Assembly: GCF_949987535.1 (NCBI RefSeq)
Contig: NC_080067.1
Location: 50,528,910 to 50,592,909, forward strand
Direction: 5' to 3'
Origin: Balaenoptera acutorostrata
Taxonomy: Eukaryota; Chordata; Mammalia; Artiodactyla; Balaenopteridae
DNA: 64,000 nucleotides
Below are positions 1 through 11,749 of the stretch, in pieces. The position numbers and the translations under genes were made by a program. A model generated the notes under the pieces. The model saw only the letters and a program-made list of their open reading frames with translations, was not told the origin of the DNA and searched no databases. The first letter of the stretch is position 1. Each line of letters starts with the position of its first letter.

Positions 1-429
1 AATACCTTCAACAAAAAATCATCAAACTGATTTTGAGTCAGAAAATGTGTACCAATTAAATTCTAAGCAAAATCTTGGTATAAGGACAACCGAATTCTAT
101 GACTTTTATTTCTCTAATCATAGAGGTAAGCAAAAAATGAGATTTATGGCAAACTCTACAAAAAATAAAGAGAAAGGAAAAAGAAGTTTTTGCTTATTTT
201 GGAAGCCCCCAGAAAGGTAGTCTTAGTTACTGGTGAATTCATCATTGTTTAGTTTCATATTCACAATTTAAATATTCAAGATCTATATTCTTTACCCCAA
301 AGACTCACATTTATAATTGGGAAATTTGCCACTAAGTACTGCAAATTCTGGTTTTTGACACAATGTATCAACACATTTATTTGGTTTATTGAGGAAATAA
401 TTGTTTAACTACAATGATATACTATTTCA
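1..429. other. AT-rich stretch, nothing recognised
   Basis: No ORF of note, no RNA gene and no repeat that I can name. It ends where an L1 3' end begins. Confidence 0.5.
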
Positions 430-1145
430 CCCCTAGTGGAATGGCTAATATTAAAAATACTGACAGCATCAAACTTGGTAAAGATGTTGAATGGCTCTCA
501 TATTTTGCTGGTGGATGTTTAAAATGGATTAATGACTTTGCTGTTTTGTATTTCCTTTTAATGTATAATTAATATATCTATATATACATAGATCTAGCTT
601 ATGAACTAGCAATTCTAGTTATTTACCTAAGAGATATGTAAACATATTGCCACAAGGGGCCTTGTACAAAAAGGGTCAAAGCAGCTTTTCCATAATGACA
701 CCAAACTGGCAAAAACCCAAATGTCCATTCACTAGTAAGTGTGTAAATAAAAAGCCACATATACTTACAGAGGAATACTATTTAATATTAAAAAAAAAAA
801 GAATGGACTACGAATTTACACCACAACCTGGATGAATCTCAAGAACATTATGTTAAATAAAGGAAGTCATTCACAAAAAGATACATATTGTATCTTTCCA
901 TTACATGAAGTCCAAGAACAAGCAAAAGACATCTTTGATAGAAGATGTAATGATAGAAATTAGAAAAGTCATTACCCAACAGTGCGGAGATTGATTAGAA
1001 GGTCCAAGTGAACTTTCTGGAATGATAGAAATTTTTTTTTTCTTTGGTGGGATGACAGTTTCACAGGTGTACATTTATCAAAACTCATTGAATTTTGTAC
1101 TTCAGATCTATGCATTTAAGTGTACATAAAAATTACCTAAGTAAA
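430..1145 (+). mobile_element. L1 LINE 3' end (old L1M type)
   Basis: Degenerate end of L1 ORF2 plus 3' UTR in sense orientation. Recognisable blocks in order are 'aatattaaaaatactgaca', 'caaactggcaaaaacccaaa', 'gaatactatttaa', 'gatgaatctcaagaacatta', a 'ggatgacagtttcacaggtg' block and 'aaaactcattgaattttgta'. The reading frame is destroyed; the 62-codon ORF at 647-835 is a remnant of this element, not a gene. Heavy divergence indicates an insertion predating the placental orders. Confidence 0.8.
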
Positions 1146-1230
1146 TTAGTAAATACATACATATTTGTCTTATATTTATAAGATAGTTGGTGAAAATATT
1201 TTAAGTAAAATCCTTATATAATTATTCCCA

Positions 1231-1690
1231 GATATTTGGGCCAACATTGTTCTGAGTTTGTCATGAGGGTGTTTCTGGATGGGATCAACATTTGACTCAG
1301 TAGACTGAATACAACAGATTGCTCTCCCTAATGTGGGTGAGCCTCATCCCATCAGCTGAATATCTGTACAGAACAAAAAGGCTGAGTAAGAGGGAACTCC
1401 TCTTACTTGACTGTTTGAGCTGGGACATTGTGCTTTTGCAGCCTTTGACTTCAGACTGAACATTGGCTCTTCTTGGGTCTCAAGACTGCCAGCTTTTGAA
1501 CTGGAACATATACCATCAATGCTCCTGGTTCTCAGGTTTTTGGACTCAGCCTGGAAATACACATCAGTTCTGCTGGGTCTCCAACTTGCTGACTGCAGCT
1601 CTTGAGACTCCTCAGCTTCCATAAATATGTAAGTCAATTTTTTATAATAAATCTCTTTCTATATATTTATATTATATTCTAATATTTCTG
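1231..1690 (+). mobile_element. ERVL-type solo LTR (MLT2-like)
   Basis: Sense LTR fragment recognised from 'gggtgtttctggatgggatc', 'ccctaatgtgggtgagcctc', 'agaacaaaaaggctgag' and the terminal 'ataataaatctctttctata' block with an AATAAA-type signal. The first part of the LTR is missing or too diverged to see. A related LTR lies on the other strand at 17185-17852. The 97-codon minus-strand ORF here is a chance reading through the LTR. Confidence 0.65.
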
Positions 1691-2112
1691 TATTAGAGAG
1701 TATTTATATTATGATGCACGTATATTTTAAATTATTAATTCAATTTAACTTTGAGTCTTCCTAGAAATAGGATTAAATGTGGTTTTCTTGTGGATCTATA
1801 ATCAAAGCGGTTGATTTTGTTTAATGATCAAATTTTGACTGGTCATAAGCCATTAATACCATAAAAGAGATTATACTTCACACCTTCATTTCAGACAACT
1901 GGTTACTTAGTCTTGTTCCCTGCCACTCTTTCTATGTGTTCTGGAGGTACTAACCCACTTGCAAGCTCATTTCCTCTGCATATCTCTCTTCACCTTTCTG
2001 TAAACATTTTATTCTTAGAATTAAACCTCATTTATTTACTTAACTCTCAGCTACACAATTCTCAACATCATTTTCTTTGATCATCATCATCATTAACTTT
2101 GCCATCATCAGA
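1691..2112. other. Unassigned AT-rich DNA
   Basis: No gene or nameable repeat seen between the LTR and a MIR element. Confidence 0.45.
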
Positions 2113-2113
2113 G

Positions 2114-2305
2114 AGGCAGTTTAGATCGGTGGTTAAGATCATGGACTTGGCGTTTAGAATTACTAGCGGTTTGACCTTAGTTAACCTCTCTGTACTTAGT
2201 TTCAATTGCTGCAGAAATAGTAACTATCTTATATTGTTGTTAGCGTTAATGACAATGTATTTCAAATACTTAGAAGAATACTGGACATAAACAAAGTGAC
2301 ATCAT
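2114..2305 (+). mobile_element. MIR SINE
   Basis: Old tRNA-derived MIR in sense orientation. The head 'cggtggttaagatcatggac' corresponds to the MIR A-box region, followed by 'gaccttagttaacctctctg' and 'tacttagtttcaa', which match the conserved MIR core. The 63-codon ORF starting at 2099 is read through it and is not a gene. Confidence 0.7.
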
Positions 2306-3085
2306 TATCAAAAATAAAACTCTGTATATTGACACATTGCCTTCATTATCACTAGGTACATAATATGTGTCTGTTATGGACTTTAAGGACTTTAAAGGGA
2401 AAAAAAAAGAGAGAGGAGGCAAATTTTTCCAGTTTTATGAGACATAACCTAATGGTGAAAGTTAAACATTCACACATTCACACATAAACCACAAGATTAA
2501 TTACAAAGTCATGCAAAAGTATATTTCATATGAGGTTAAAAGGTAAAGTATTGAAAAATATAAATTTAGTTTTATCTTAAATTTCACCTTCTCTGAGAGC
2601 ATAATAATTTAGAGCAAAAAGAGATGTATCCAAAAATGTTAAAATTTTCCTTTGTTACATAAATGCAAGATATTATTTTTATTACCATTATCATGTGGTC
2701 TAAAAATCACATTCCAAAAGAAGAAAAAACTGAAGGCAAACAAAGTTGAGTTGTCAACACTAAATCAGTAGCAGACCAAAGACCAAAATCTAATTTGGCT
2801 GACTCCCAATTAGAATCCTTTCAGCTAAAATTTGGAGAAATGCAAGAACTAAAGAGCTAATAGGGTGAAGATGAGTGAAATTGGAGAAAAGTGGAGTTTC
2901 GTTTCAGATCATTAGAGGGAGAGACATGACTAAAATGAAGGAATAATTGTATGATCTTGCCTACGATGGCTATTACCTTAATTTTAAACTTAAAAATACA
3001 TGAATCAAAAATGCTGTTGCTAATTTCTTGGGCTGGATTGTCTTCTACTATATTCACAAAATCATAATATGTTTTTACTGATCTA
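2306..3085. other. Unassigned AT-rich DNA
   Basis: No gene seen. The minus-strand 66-codon ORF at 2857-3057 has no recognisable domain and is treated as chance. Confidence 0.45.
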
Positions 3086-3089
3086 GTAA

Positions 3090-3607
3090 ATATTCATCTC
3101 TAAGTATACCCTCTAACTTCCCTATGGCTATGAATAAAGTTCATTCTCTCATGAAAGTCCAATTCCTTTCACTGTGTTCTGAATCTCTGGCACTCTTTCT
3201 TTCTCAAAGACTTTGTGTTCACCTACCTCCCGCATTTTTTTCTTTGCATCATTGATATCTCTCTCTTTCTCCTAAATCATTTCTATAAGCCTACTAACAT
3301 TTCCTGTCTTTTAAAAATACTCCCCTTGAACTTATGTATCTCTCCAGCCTCTACTGTATTTTGTAGCTCCCTTCAACAGCAAACTTTCTCAAAAAGAGCA
3401 TTTATAGTCATTATTCTCATTCTATTTCTCCTTTTTTCCCCTCCCTAATGTGATTTCCATCTTTTTACCTCCTCAGTCATTGCTCATGCCAAGGTTATCA
3501 GTGGCTTCTAACAGTAACCACATCCAGTGTTCACTCTTACAGGCGCGATTGACTAGATATCTTAAATAATCCAATGTTGCTGACTTTACCTGATATACTT
3601 TACTTAG
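3090..3607 (+). mobile_element. L2 LINE, 5' portion
   Basis: Pyrimidine-rich coding-strand remnant of an L2 reverse transcriptase region, strongly diverged ('ctccattt', 'catgccaaggttatcagtgg'). It is interpreted with 4230-4950 as one L2 interrupted by the solo LTR at 3608-4225. The 77-codon plus-strand ORF at 3215-3448 is a fragment of this reading. Confidence 0.45.
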
Positions 3608-4225
3608 TGTGGCAGATTATATTTTCCAAAGATGGCTGCACCAATACTTCTCATATTCTCTTTCAACAAAGTGGCACTGAGAAATGGAGTCTATGTTTCC
3701 TCCCTTCCACTGAGAAATAGTGTATATGTTTCCTTCCCCTAAACTTTAGTGGATCTTCAAAAGAGTGTTGACCAATAAAATGTGGTGGATTTAATTTTCT
3801 ATTATTTCTTGTGAGAGTACGTAATAAAAGGTGATGTGGTTTCCACCTGGCTCTCTCTTGTGACACATACTTTGGGAGCCCTGAGTTGATATGTAAGAAG
3901 TCCGGTTACCCTGAAGACACCATTCTGGAGCAATTATGTAGAATACTGCATAATGATAGAAAAAGATGCTGTAGGAAGTCCAGCTGTTCCAGCTCCCAGC
4001 TATGATTCTTTGATTCTTTACAGTACAGGCACCAGACACAAAAGGAAACAAGTTTTCACATGATTTTAGCTTGTTGCCCCAAACTGCCCTAGCTGATATT
4101 TAGTAAAATGGAGCAGAGTAGAGCTCTGCTCAAGCTGCTGATTCATAGCAAAAATAAAAAATAAAAAAAATAAAAAGACCTAAGTTTTGAAGTGCTTTTA
4201 TTACATAGCCATAGTAACTGAAACA
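3608..4225 (+). mobile_element. MaLR (MLT1-type) solo LTR
   Basis: Begins TGTGGCAGATTATATTTTCC and shares 'ttttccaaagatggct' with the LTR at 4952. It contains a T/C-rich middle and ends near 'agtaactgaaaca', so it has TG...CA ends. A roughly 35-bp segment beginning 'cactgagaaat' is tandemly duplicated around 3674-3740. Ends near 4225 are by eye. It splits an L2 element. Confidence 0.6.
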
Positions 4226-4229
4226 CTTG

Positions 4230-4950
4230 TTTGGGCTTCTACAGTAATAGGCATTTTGGTTTTCCCCCACCCTCACTAGTTGCTCCTTCTAATTCTCTTT
4301 CATTGACTCCTATTTCTGTGTCCTAATATTAAAGTGTTCCAGGATCCTGGGATGCACGTTCCTTTCTCTATACATTATCTGAATTGCTTTATTTCATCAT
4401 AGCCCATGGCATTTATATGTGGATGACCTCCTCTCCCCCATAACATTACATTTCTATCTCTGATATCTCCTCCGGATCCTCTGAATTCTAGGCATATATA
4501 TAAAATGGCCCACTTAACATTGCCACTTGGATATTTAATAAGAACTCAATACATACACATCTGAGCTCTTGATCTCTTCTCCCTATAAAACAACATAAAA
4601 CTTGTTCGTTCCTTAGTTTTCCTCATCTCAGTAAATAGAATAATAATTCGCACAATTTCTCAAGCAAAAATTTAGATTCCTCTCTTTCTCTCAGTGACTG
4701 CATCTAATCTATTTCCAGTGATTATACCTCTACAACGTATCTCCAAACCTTTCTTTATCTCCACTTCTTCTCCCTAGTTCAAGATGCCATCATATATTTC
4801 CTAAACTATGGAAATAACCTCTTTAGCAGTCTTCTTTCTTCTAGTCTTACCACACATTAGTCTGTCTTCCACATGGTAGCCAAAGCAATCTTTTTCAACA
4901 AAACACAGATCACATTACTAATCTGGGTCAAAACCATTCAATGTCTTCTC
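4230..4950 (+). mobile_element. L2 LINE, continuation
   Basis: Sense L2 recognised from 'cacttggatatttaataaga', 'cctcatctcagtaaatagaa', 'tagattcctctctttctctc' and 'aaagcaatctttttcaacaa' followed by 'cagatcacattactaatctg'. These are the standard L2 ORF2 C-terminal coding blocks. The reading frame is broken many times. The MaLR provirus at 4952 directly abuts its 3' side. Confidence 0.65.
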
Positions 4951-4951
4951 A

Positions 4952-5424
4952 TGTGAGCAAATTTTATTTTCCAAAGATGGCTCCTACATTCTGTTCTTCT
5001 AATGTGACTTGATATTTCTACCACTTAAAGGTGGGAATCTATGTACTCTTCCTTTAAATCTGTATGGGCCTATGATTCCAGTGGAAGTGATACTATGGCT
5101 GTAAGATCAGATAAAACCATGCCTGGTTCTCTTGGGACACTTGCTTTTGAACCTAGTCCCCATGCCTGAATAAGCTGATTCAGCCTGTGGAGAGGCACAT
5201 ACAGAGAGGAACTGAGACCCCCTAGCCCCAGCTAAGTTCCCAGCCAATTGCCAGTATTAATTTGCCAGCCATGTGAATGAACCATTTTGACATCTGGAAC
5301 AAAGATGGACTATCCACAAAGCCCTGCTTTGATTGAAGAATTATGAGCAAAGGAAAATTTTGTTCCTGTTTTAAGTCACTAAGTTTTGGGATAGTATTTT
5401 TTTATACAGTAATAAAAAACTCAC
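4952..5424 (+). mobile_element. MaLR provirus, 5' LTR
   Basis: Starts near TGTGAGCAAATTTTATTTTC. It carries 'ccaaagatggctcc', 'gggaatctatg', 'gccagccatgtgaatgaacc' and a terminal 'aagtcactaagttttgggat'. A sequence like the MaLR internal start, 'ggtacctgcaagtgg', follows directly, so this is a 5' LTR and not a solo one. Confidence 0.6.
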
Positions 5425-6778
5425 ATCGACTTTGGTACCTGCAAGTGGAATGCTATGGTAAAAACCCCAAAACATGTAGCATTGGCTTTGGGGCAAGCCA
5501 TATGAGGAAGATGGGAGGGCCTTAGAAAAATGTTAGCAAAACCCTAAAGAATCTTGAAGAGTCTATCTCTGACAGCTCAAAGAAAAATAAAGAAAATGTG
5601 ATTAGAATATGTTTTGTAGTGGTGGATATTTTGGCTACACTATAACCTGAAGTAATGTGGAATACAGGAAATGTTCCAATGAACTCAGTGATCAAGCTAA
5701 GGGAATTGTCATGCAGAATATTAAAAGGTCACTTGGATTCTTTCACTGTCTAGGGTATAATGTGAGAAGAGATGAATGAGCTAAAAATGAACTCTTACAT
5801 ATAAAGGATCTAGAACTATCTTAGTTTCAAAATAAATCCCTTTTTCTTCCCAAATCTCTCTAGGTAAAAAATGATACCCAGATTAAGGACTGACTTAAGG
5901 GAAAAGATCAATTTTACTGTAAAACCTATTATTAAGACCTTCAAAGAAATCTGAAATGATTCCTCATATAACTTTTCAAACAGACAAAGCCCTTTTAAGG
6001 ATCATAATATTGTAATTAGCAGAACTCTTTATTATACAATAAGACATAAGAATCTTAAGGATGTTATCCCATTGTAGTGTCATGGTGAAGTTGAAGAAAA
6101 GAATGACTTACCTGAAAAAGTTTTGGGTTTATATCTTTTGTCTGATGGAGTAAATTATAAATTGATATACTGAAAGCCCACCAAAATTGTTAAAAGAATT
6201 ATATCAGCTTGCAATGGAAGGAAGAGAAACAAAACAATATGAGAAAGAGTTCTGAACCCTCAAACGTTTACAAGTGAAGAATTGGCTTAAGAAGCCTTAG
6301 GGAAAAGAAAGGTAGACTCAGAGGGAAGGACTGAGTTGAGCCAAGACCTATGGAGATATAGGGAGTAGGACTGAACTCTAATCAAAGAACGGGCAACATG
6401 TGCCTAGCTAAATTTCAGAATTGGTGTGGACCAGTGACTACTGTGTTCCTTCCCCTTCCCCGTCACTTTTAATGGGAATGTCCATAGCACTTATGCAATG
6501 CCTGTCCCAAAATTTTATTTTGAGTATTTGGAGACCTAGAAAAATTGGCTCTTTAGGTCAAATGTGTCACTTGTTATCACATCATTAAAAAGAGTGCTCA
6601 AAGAGCGTATTTGAGGAACTGCACACAAAAAGTATCACTTAAACCTAGATCTGATTTAGACAGTAAGATTCGTAACTTTGAGCTGATGTAATTATAGAGC
6701 GAGAATTTTCAGTCTTGAGGAAGGGAATGGATATATTTTGCATGTGGGAGGGATATAAATTGTAGCCTGAAGACAAAC
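5425..6778 (+). mobile_element. MaLR internal region, non-coding remnant
   Basis: The sequence after the 5' LTR resembles the start of MaLR internal DNA (gtacctgcaagtggaatgct, then 'ggcttt' blocks), as also seen at 40103. No open gag-like frame survives; stop codons are dense in all frames. Distance to the 3' LTR-like segment is about 1.35 kb, shorter than an intact MaLR, so it has lost sequence or is too decayed to read. Confidence 0.5.
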
Positions 6779-7060
6779 TGGCAGATTGTATTCTTCAAAT
6801 ATGGCTGTAAAAAGACCTCCTAGCTCACGTTTTCTTTTTACAATATGACTTTGAAACTCCTCCAATGAAGAGCTATCCCCTTCCCTAAAATCTGGGCAGA
6901 ACTGTGACAAAGCTTTATGGCTTTGAGAGAGAAGGTCGTAAATTTCCATTCCAGAAAGAGGAAAAAAATGTATAGGTGATAGTCAATAAAAGAAGAGATG
7001 AATTTGGGATGTGAATCCTTGGCATAATAGTGATACAGTTTTTTCATCTAATCAATGTTA
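6779..7060 (+). mobile_element. MaLR provirus, truncated 3' LTR
   Basis: TGGCAGATTGTATTCTTCAA, 'atatggctg', 'ctcctccaatgaag' and 'tccccttccctaaaatctgg' parallel the opening of the LTRs at 3608 and 4952. It then decays; the terminal part is not recognisable. The 85- and 69-codon minus-strand ORFs here are shadows of this repeat. Confidence 0.5.
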
Positions 7061-8570
7061 CACATAGATTAGAAGTTAAAAAATGATTTTAATTTACTTA
7101 CTTGGAATTTATTTCTTTGCACTTCAAAGCCTGGATAACTGAGTGCAGAAATGTAGTTAGAATAGTCCTTCTAATCAAGAATTAGCCACCTCTTCAGAGT
7201 CCGAAAATAAGTTAGAGAAATTGCATTAATGATTTTCTCCCTGGGGAGGAACAGTAGTCTGAAGTCTCATTAACATCTAATTCTGAAAGAATCAGAGGAT
7301 CTGTTTATATCATAACCTGACATTTGCAACTTTCCTCAATTTTCCTTGGAATTTCTTCAGCCATATCCTGCTGAGAGAAGTATACTAAGTCCTTTTTGTT
7401 TGAGAAGCTTATAGAGCAAGTCATAGCCTTAGGCCAACAGACAATCATCTATTCTAATCATCCATATTCCTATTGTAAACAACCACCACTGTTGGCTCTT
7501 GCACAAGAATCTCCTGAGATTAGTAACTGGTAGACTCTAATTGCCTATTTTTTCTTGCTCATTTTTTTATCCTTTGATAAAAGTGAAAGGCTGAGCCTTC
7601 AATAGATTTTGTACTTATGTCTTATTCTATTAGCCTAATCATAATGCAATTCCATTTAAGCACAAGCAGAGCAACAGCAATCATTACTTAATTCTAATTC
7701 CTAACTCTCTGTAAGCCAGACCATGATTTTAGTAACCAGTTTCCAATGCACATAAATAATAACATATATTTAGATTATCACAGTGCCTAACTCTCCCTGA
7801 GGGGCAAAAAGATCGTATTTTCTTGTGCTCATCTTGCAGTTTCACAAGATGTCCCATTAATTTCATTATTGTTCCCTTAAGCTATTATGTTTAGTCATCT
7901 TCCTCATCACTTGCTTCCCTCTGTTGGCTCCTTATCTTTTCCTTTCGACTCCTGCTTGGCCTTGTTCCTCTATTAGTGACAGCTCCTTTAGTGATGTGAC
8001 TTCCTCCACTTTCCTTGCCTTCAGATAGTCTCATAACATCTTCTATCAATCTCCACATATATTATTTGCTTTATGCCAGATTATATTTGTAAAATACATA
8101 AAAGATTGGTATATTTTTATTTTATTGATGATGAAACTGAAGTATAGAAGATAAATGACTCCCCAGAGGTGCTGATTTGTGGACCTTGTAGTGGGTTTAA
8201 TGAGAGGAAGCAGGTGTGTGATAGAGACCTAAGAAAGAGGGAATTAAATGGTCCAGGGTATAAGATGACCTGAGGAACAGTAGAAATAAAAAAGAGGGAA
8301 ATACCTTAAAATTGATGACTCCTCTGTCCTGATAACTTCAAAGTGCATTTCAATTTGAAATCTCTATCACCTCATTGCATGGGGACAGGTGAAAAAACAC
8401 ATACAGAACAGTTATCTCTTCCTGAAGTTTCCCAAATTCACAAAATTCCTAAGATATTGAGAGAAGAAAGACTATGAACATGTTTAATCTTATATCAGTT
8501 ATTGCCATTTTTTATCCAGCCAAATACATTTCATAAATTCTGTTTCATATATTATTTAACCTTATCTACC
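7061..8570. other. Unassigned DNA, no gene seen
   Basis: About 1.5 kb without a nameable repeat, apart from a possible MIR/L2 trace at 8125-8165 ('gatgaaactgaagtatagaa'). No ORF over 60 codons with coding features. Confidence 0.45.
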
Positions 8571-8572
8571 TA

Positions 8573-9852
8573 TTGGGTTGGCCAAAATGTTCATTCGTTT
8601 TTTTCCGTAAGATGGCTCTAGTAGCATTTAGTTTTCTTTAACTTCATTTGAAACAGTTTTGTTAGATTGTATTGTGACAGTTGTCATATCAGTGTGCATT
8701 TAAAAAAAAAAAACTTATCAAAACTGGTGAATTTTTGTGTAGTCATTTTAATATTGAAGATGGAAGAAAAAAGCAACATCTTCAGCATATTATGCTTTAT
8801 TATTTCAAGAAAGATAAAAATGCAACTGAAATGCAAAGACAAAAGATTTGTGCAGTGTGTGAAGAAGTGCTGTGACTGATCAAATGTGTCAAAAATGGTT
8901 TGCGAAGTTTTGGGCTGGAGATTTCTCACTGGATGATATTCCACAGTCGGGTAGACCAGTTGAAGTTGATAACGATCAAATAGAGACATTAATTGAGAAC
9001 AATCAACATTATACCATGTGGAAGAGAGCCGACATACTCAAAATATCCAAATCAAACATTGAAAATCATTTGCAACAGCTTGGTTATGTTCATCGCTTTG
9101 ATGTTTGGGTTCCACATAGCAAAAAAAAACCTTCTTGACTGTATTTCCACATAAAATTTTCTACTTAAATGTAATGAAAATGTCCCGTTTTTAAAACAAA
9201 TTGTGATGGATGGTGAAAAGTGGATACTATACAGTAGTGTGGAATGGAAGAGATCATGCAGCAAGTGAAATGAACCACCACCAACCTCACCAAAGGCCGG
9301 TCTTCTTCCAAAGAAGGTGATGTTGTGTATATGGTGGGATTGGAAGGGAGTCCTCTATTACGAGCTCCTTCCATAAACCGAAATGATTAATTCCAACAAA
9401 TGCTGCTCCCAATTAGAGCAACTGAAAGCAGCACTCGAAGAAAAGCCTCCAGAATTAGTCAACAGAAAATGCATAATCTTCCACCAGGATAACATAAGAC
9501 CACATGTTTCTTTGATGACCAGGCAAAACTGTTACAGCTTGGCTGGGAAGTTCTGATTTATCCACCATATTCACCAGACATTACACCTTCGGATTTCCAT
9601 TTATTTCAGTCTTTACAAAATTCTCTTAATAGAAAACATTTCAATTACCTGGAAGACGTAAAAGGCACATGGAACAGTTCTTTGGTCAAAAAGATAAAAA
9701 GTTTTGGGAAGATGGAATTATGAAGTTGCCTTAAAAATGGCAGAAGGTAGTGGAAAAAAACAATGAATATGTTGTTCAATAAAGTTCTTGGTGAAAATGA
9801 AATTGTGTCTTCTTTTTACTTAAAAACCGAAGAAACATTTTGGCCAAATCAA
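8573..9852 (+). mobile_element. Full-length mariner DNA transposon
   Basis: A 1280-bp Tc1/mariner element. The 5' TIR starts TTGGGTTGGCCAAAATG at 8573 and the 3' end reads ...CATTTTGGCCAAATCAA at 9852, an imperfect inverted match. A TA dinucleotide flanks both ends (8571-8572 and 9853-9854), the standard mariner target duplication. The length is normal for a complete mariner, and the element contains one transposase reading, now broken. The TIR type is like that of mariners known from ruminants and cetaceans. Confidence 0.93.
8650..9785 (+). pseudogene. Mariner transposase pseudogene
   Basis: Cut-and-paste transposase of the mariner D,D34D family. The N-terminal helix-turn-helix DNA-binding part is readable at 8872-9138 in one frame, including 'GDFSLDDIPQSGRPVEVD' and 'ADILKISKSNIENHLQQLGY'. 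Downstream, in shifting frames, are 'VMLCIWWDWKG', 'FHQDN' near 9480-9496 and 'PPYSPDITPSDFHLF' near 9559-9606. The site of the first catalytic Asp (usually TGDEKW) reads MDGEKW at about 9203-9222, so that residue is Gly. Stops occur at 9266 (TGA) and 9374 (TAA), with a frameshift near 9523-9527. The start of the protein is in other frames around 8680-8875. It is therefore inactive. Confidence 0.9.
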
Positions 9853-9854
9853 TA

Positions 9855-10384
9855 CGATGATATTGTTCAGCTGACACATTCTATTTATTAAATATTAATT
9901 ACACACATTTTAGTGGCCTAAACTTATGCATTTATTATACTTTACCTGTCTGGGAAAAGAGTGACTTCAATAAAGATCATAGTTCCTAGTGTTATCACCT
10001 GTGTGGTAATATCAACAACAGTGGACTTAAGGATGCTATTACTCTACTTGCTCAAAATTTATTAGTTTCCCCTGGTCCTCTCTGTTAGCCTCAAGGTTAG
10101 GTCTCTGTACAATCCTTTCTTCTTTCTTGTTTCCAGGGCCAGTGTAAATAGCTGCAGAGTTTGTATGTAATGCAAATCCAAGGGGTATCCCTGGCATTCG
10201 GAAGTGCACAAACCCCAAAAATATATCTAGTGACCCTGGATCAGTTTTATATAGCAGAGTTTCTATTAAGGCCCTTAGCAGAACATGCTCTAATTAATAT
10301 AAACAGAAAACAAACCTATACCTACTAATAAATAGAAGATTCGTGTGATGAGTTTCTACAATAAGGCAAGCTGTGTTACAAATG
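9855..10384. other. Unassigned DNA
   Basis: No gene, RNA or nameable repeat recognised between the mariner and the antisense L2. Confidence 0.4.
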
Positions 10385-10584
10385 TTGGGAACTCAAAAGT
10401 GAATAGTACAGACCCAGCCCCACTCTCATTGAGTTTACATTCTAGTGGAGAGGAGCAGATAATAATAAAATAAAAATAGAACAAAACATTGGGGAGTGCT
10501 TGTAAGTACTATGAAGGAAAAAAAAGCAGGATAAAAGGATAAACAGACATGGATACTTATTTCAGGAAAAAAAAAAAACAACTT

Positions 10585-10702
10585 GGGACCTTCCTGGCGA
10601 TCCAGTGTTTAAGACTCGGTGCTTCCACTGCAGGGGGCACAGGTTCTATCCCTGGTCGGGGAACTAAGATCCCACATGCTGTGTGGTGTGGCCAAAAAAA
10701 AC
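10585..10702 (+). mobile_element. CHR-type tRNA-derived SINE (short form)
   Basis: The head 'gggaccttcctggcgatcca' is the 5' end of the tRNA-like region. The B-box region is 'aggttctatccctggt', followed by 'ggggaactaagatcccacat' and 'gtgtggtgtggcc' with a short A tail. CHR SINEs of this form occur in whales, hippos and relatives. It sits in the antisense L2. Confidence 0.9.
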
Positions 10703-11300
10703 CATACACTTCTCTCAGGAGTGGAGATATAAGTAGGAAAGCTACTCTGTAAGAGGATATATGAACAGAAATCTGAATGAAGTGAACAAGTGAGCCTTCC
10801 ATGCAAGTATGTGGAGGCATAATATTTCTGGCAGGGGGGGTGGGGGGTGGTGGTGGTGAATAGCAAGTGCAAGTTCCCTGAGATGAGAGTGTGCTCTGAG
10901 TACTTAAGGAATAGCAAGGGGACCACTGTGGCTAGGGTAAAGGAGACAACTAGTAGAATGGTAGGAAATGAAGACACAGTGAAAGCTAGAGACAAAGTCA
11001 AATAGTGACTTCTAAGCAATAATAAGAACTGAGAAATTTATTCTAAATGTGACGGGAAATCCCTGAAAGGTTTTGAGTAGAGGACCAACATTATCTGATT
11101 TGCCAATTAGAAGTGTCATTCTTGCTTCTATGTAGAGAATAGACTTAGGGTATGCAAGGCAATATTTCACATTTTTAGAGGTAAAAAAAAAAAGCAATGA
11201 GGCAAGTTAGGCGTCTGTAGAAGTTGCCCATGTTAGATATGATAACATCAGTTGGGTTGGTGGTGTAGGTGGTGACAAAAGTGAACATAAGAACATATGA

Positions 11301-11428
11301 GGAATTTCCTGGCCATCCAGTGGTTAAGATTCCACTTCCACTGCAGTGGACACGGGTTCGATTCCTGGTCAGGGAACTAAAATCCCATAAGCCGTGCTGT
11401 GTGGCCAAAAAATGAAAGAAAAAAAAAA
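11301..11428 (+). mobile_element. CHR-type SINE (short form)
   Basis: 'ggaatttcctggccatccag', then 'tggttaagattcc', B box 'gggttcgattcctgg', 'gggaactaaaatcccataag' and an A-rich tail with 'tgaaag'. It is the second of three SINEs in the same L2; about 33 bp of L2 separate it from the next. Confidence 0.9.
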
Positions 11429-11461
11429 TTGATTTCTTCAGTTAAGACTTGTGCATTTTCT

Positions 11462-11578
11462 GGGAATTCCCTGGTGGTCCGGTGGTTAGGACTCTGCGCT
11501 GTCACTGTGGAAGGCCTGGGTTTGATCCCTTGTTGGGAACTAAAATCCCATAAGCTGCATGGTGTGACCAAAAAAAAT
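11462..11578 (+). mobile_element. CHR-type SINE (short form)
   Basis: 'gggaattccctggtggtccg', 'gtggttaggactctgcg', B box 'gggtttgatccc', 'gggaactaaaatcccataag' and 'ggtgtgacc' plus an A run. It has the same orientation as its neighbour at 11301. Confidence 0.9.
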
Positions 11579-11749
11579 CAAAAACATATGCCCAAGGTAG
11601 CTCTGATTACATTTGCTCTGACTACCATTTACGGAGGGATTAGATAAGCAGTTTAAGAGAAATAGAAGGATGAAATGCAATTACAACATTTTAATCCTGA
11701 GCAACTAGGTAGGTGGTGGTGCCGTTTTCTTCCATAAGGAAATTTAGAA

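Noticed and set aside
1344..1637. 97-codon minus-strand ORF
   Set aside because: It lies entirely inside an ERVL-type LTR and has no known protein similarity that I can see.
9052..9374. Minus-strand ORFs of 70 and 69 codons
   Set aside because: They are shadows of the mariner transposase on the other strand.
11292..11590. aacatatg at both sides of the SINE pair, as if one insertion event carried both SINEs
   Set aside because: The sequence between the two SINEs resembles the expected L2 continuation, so they are separate insertions and the 8-base match is probably chance.
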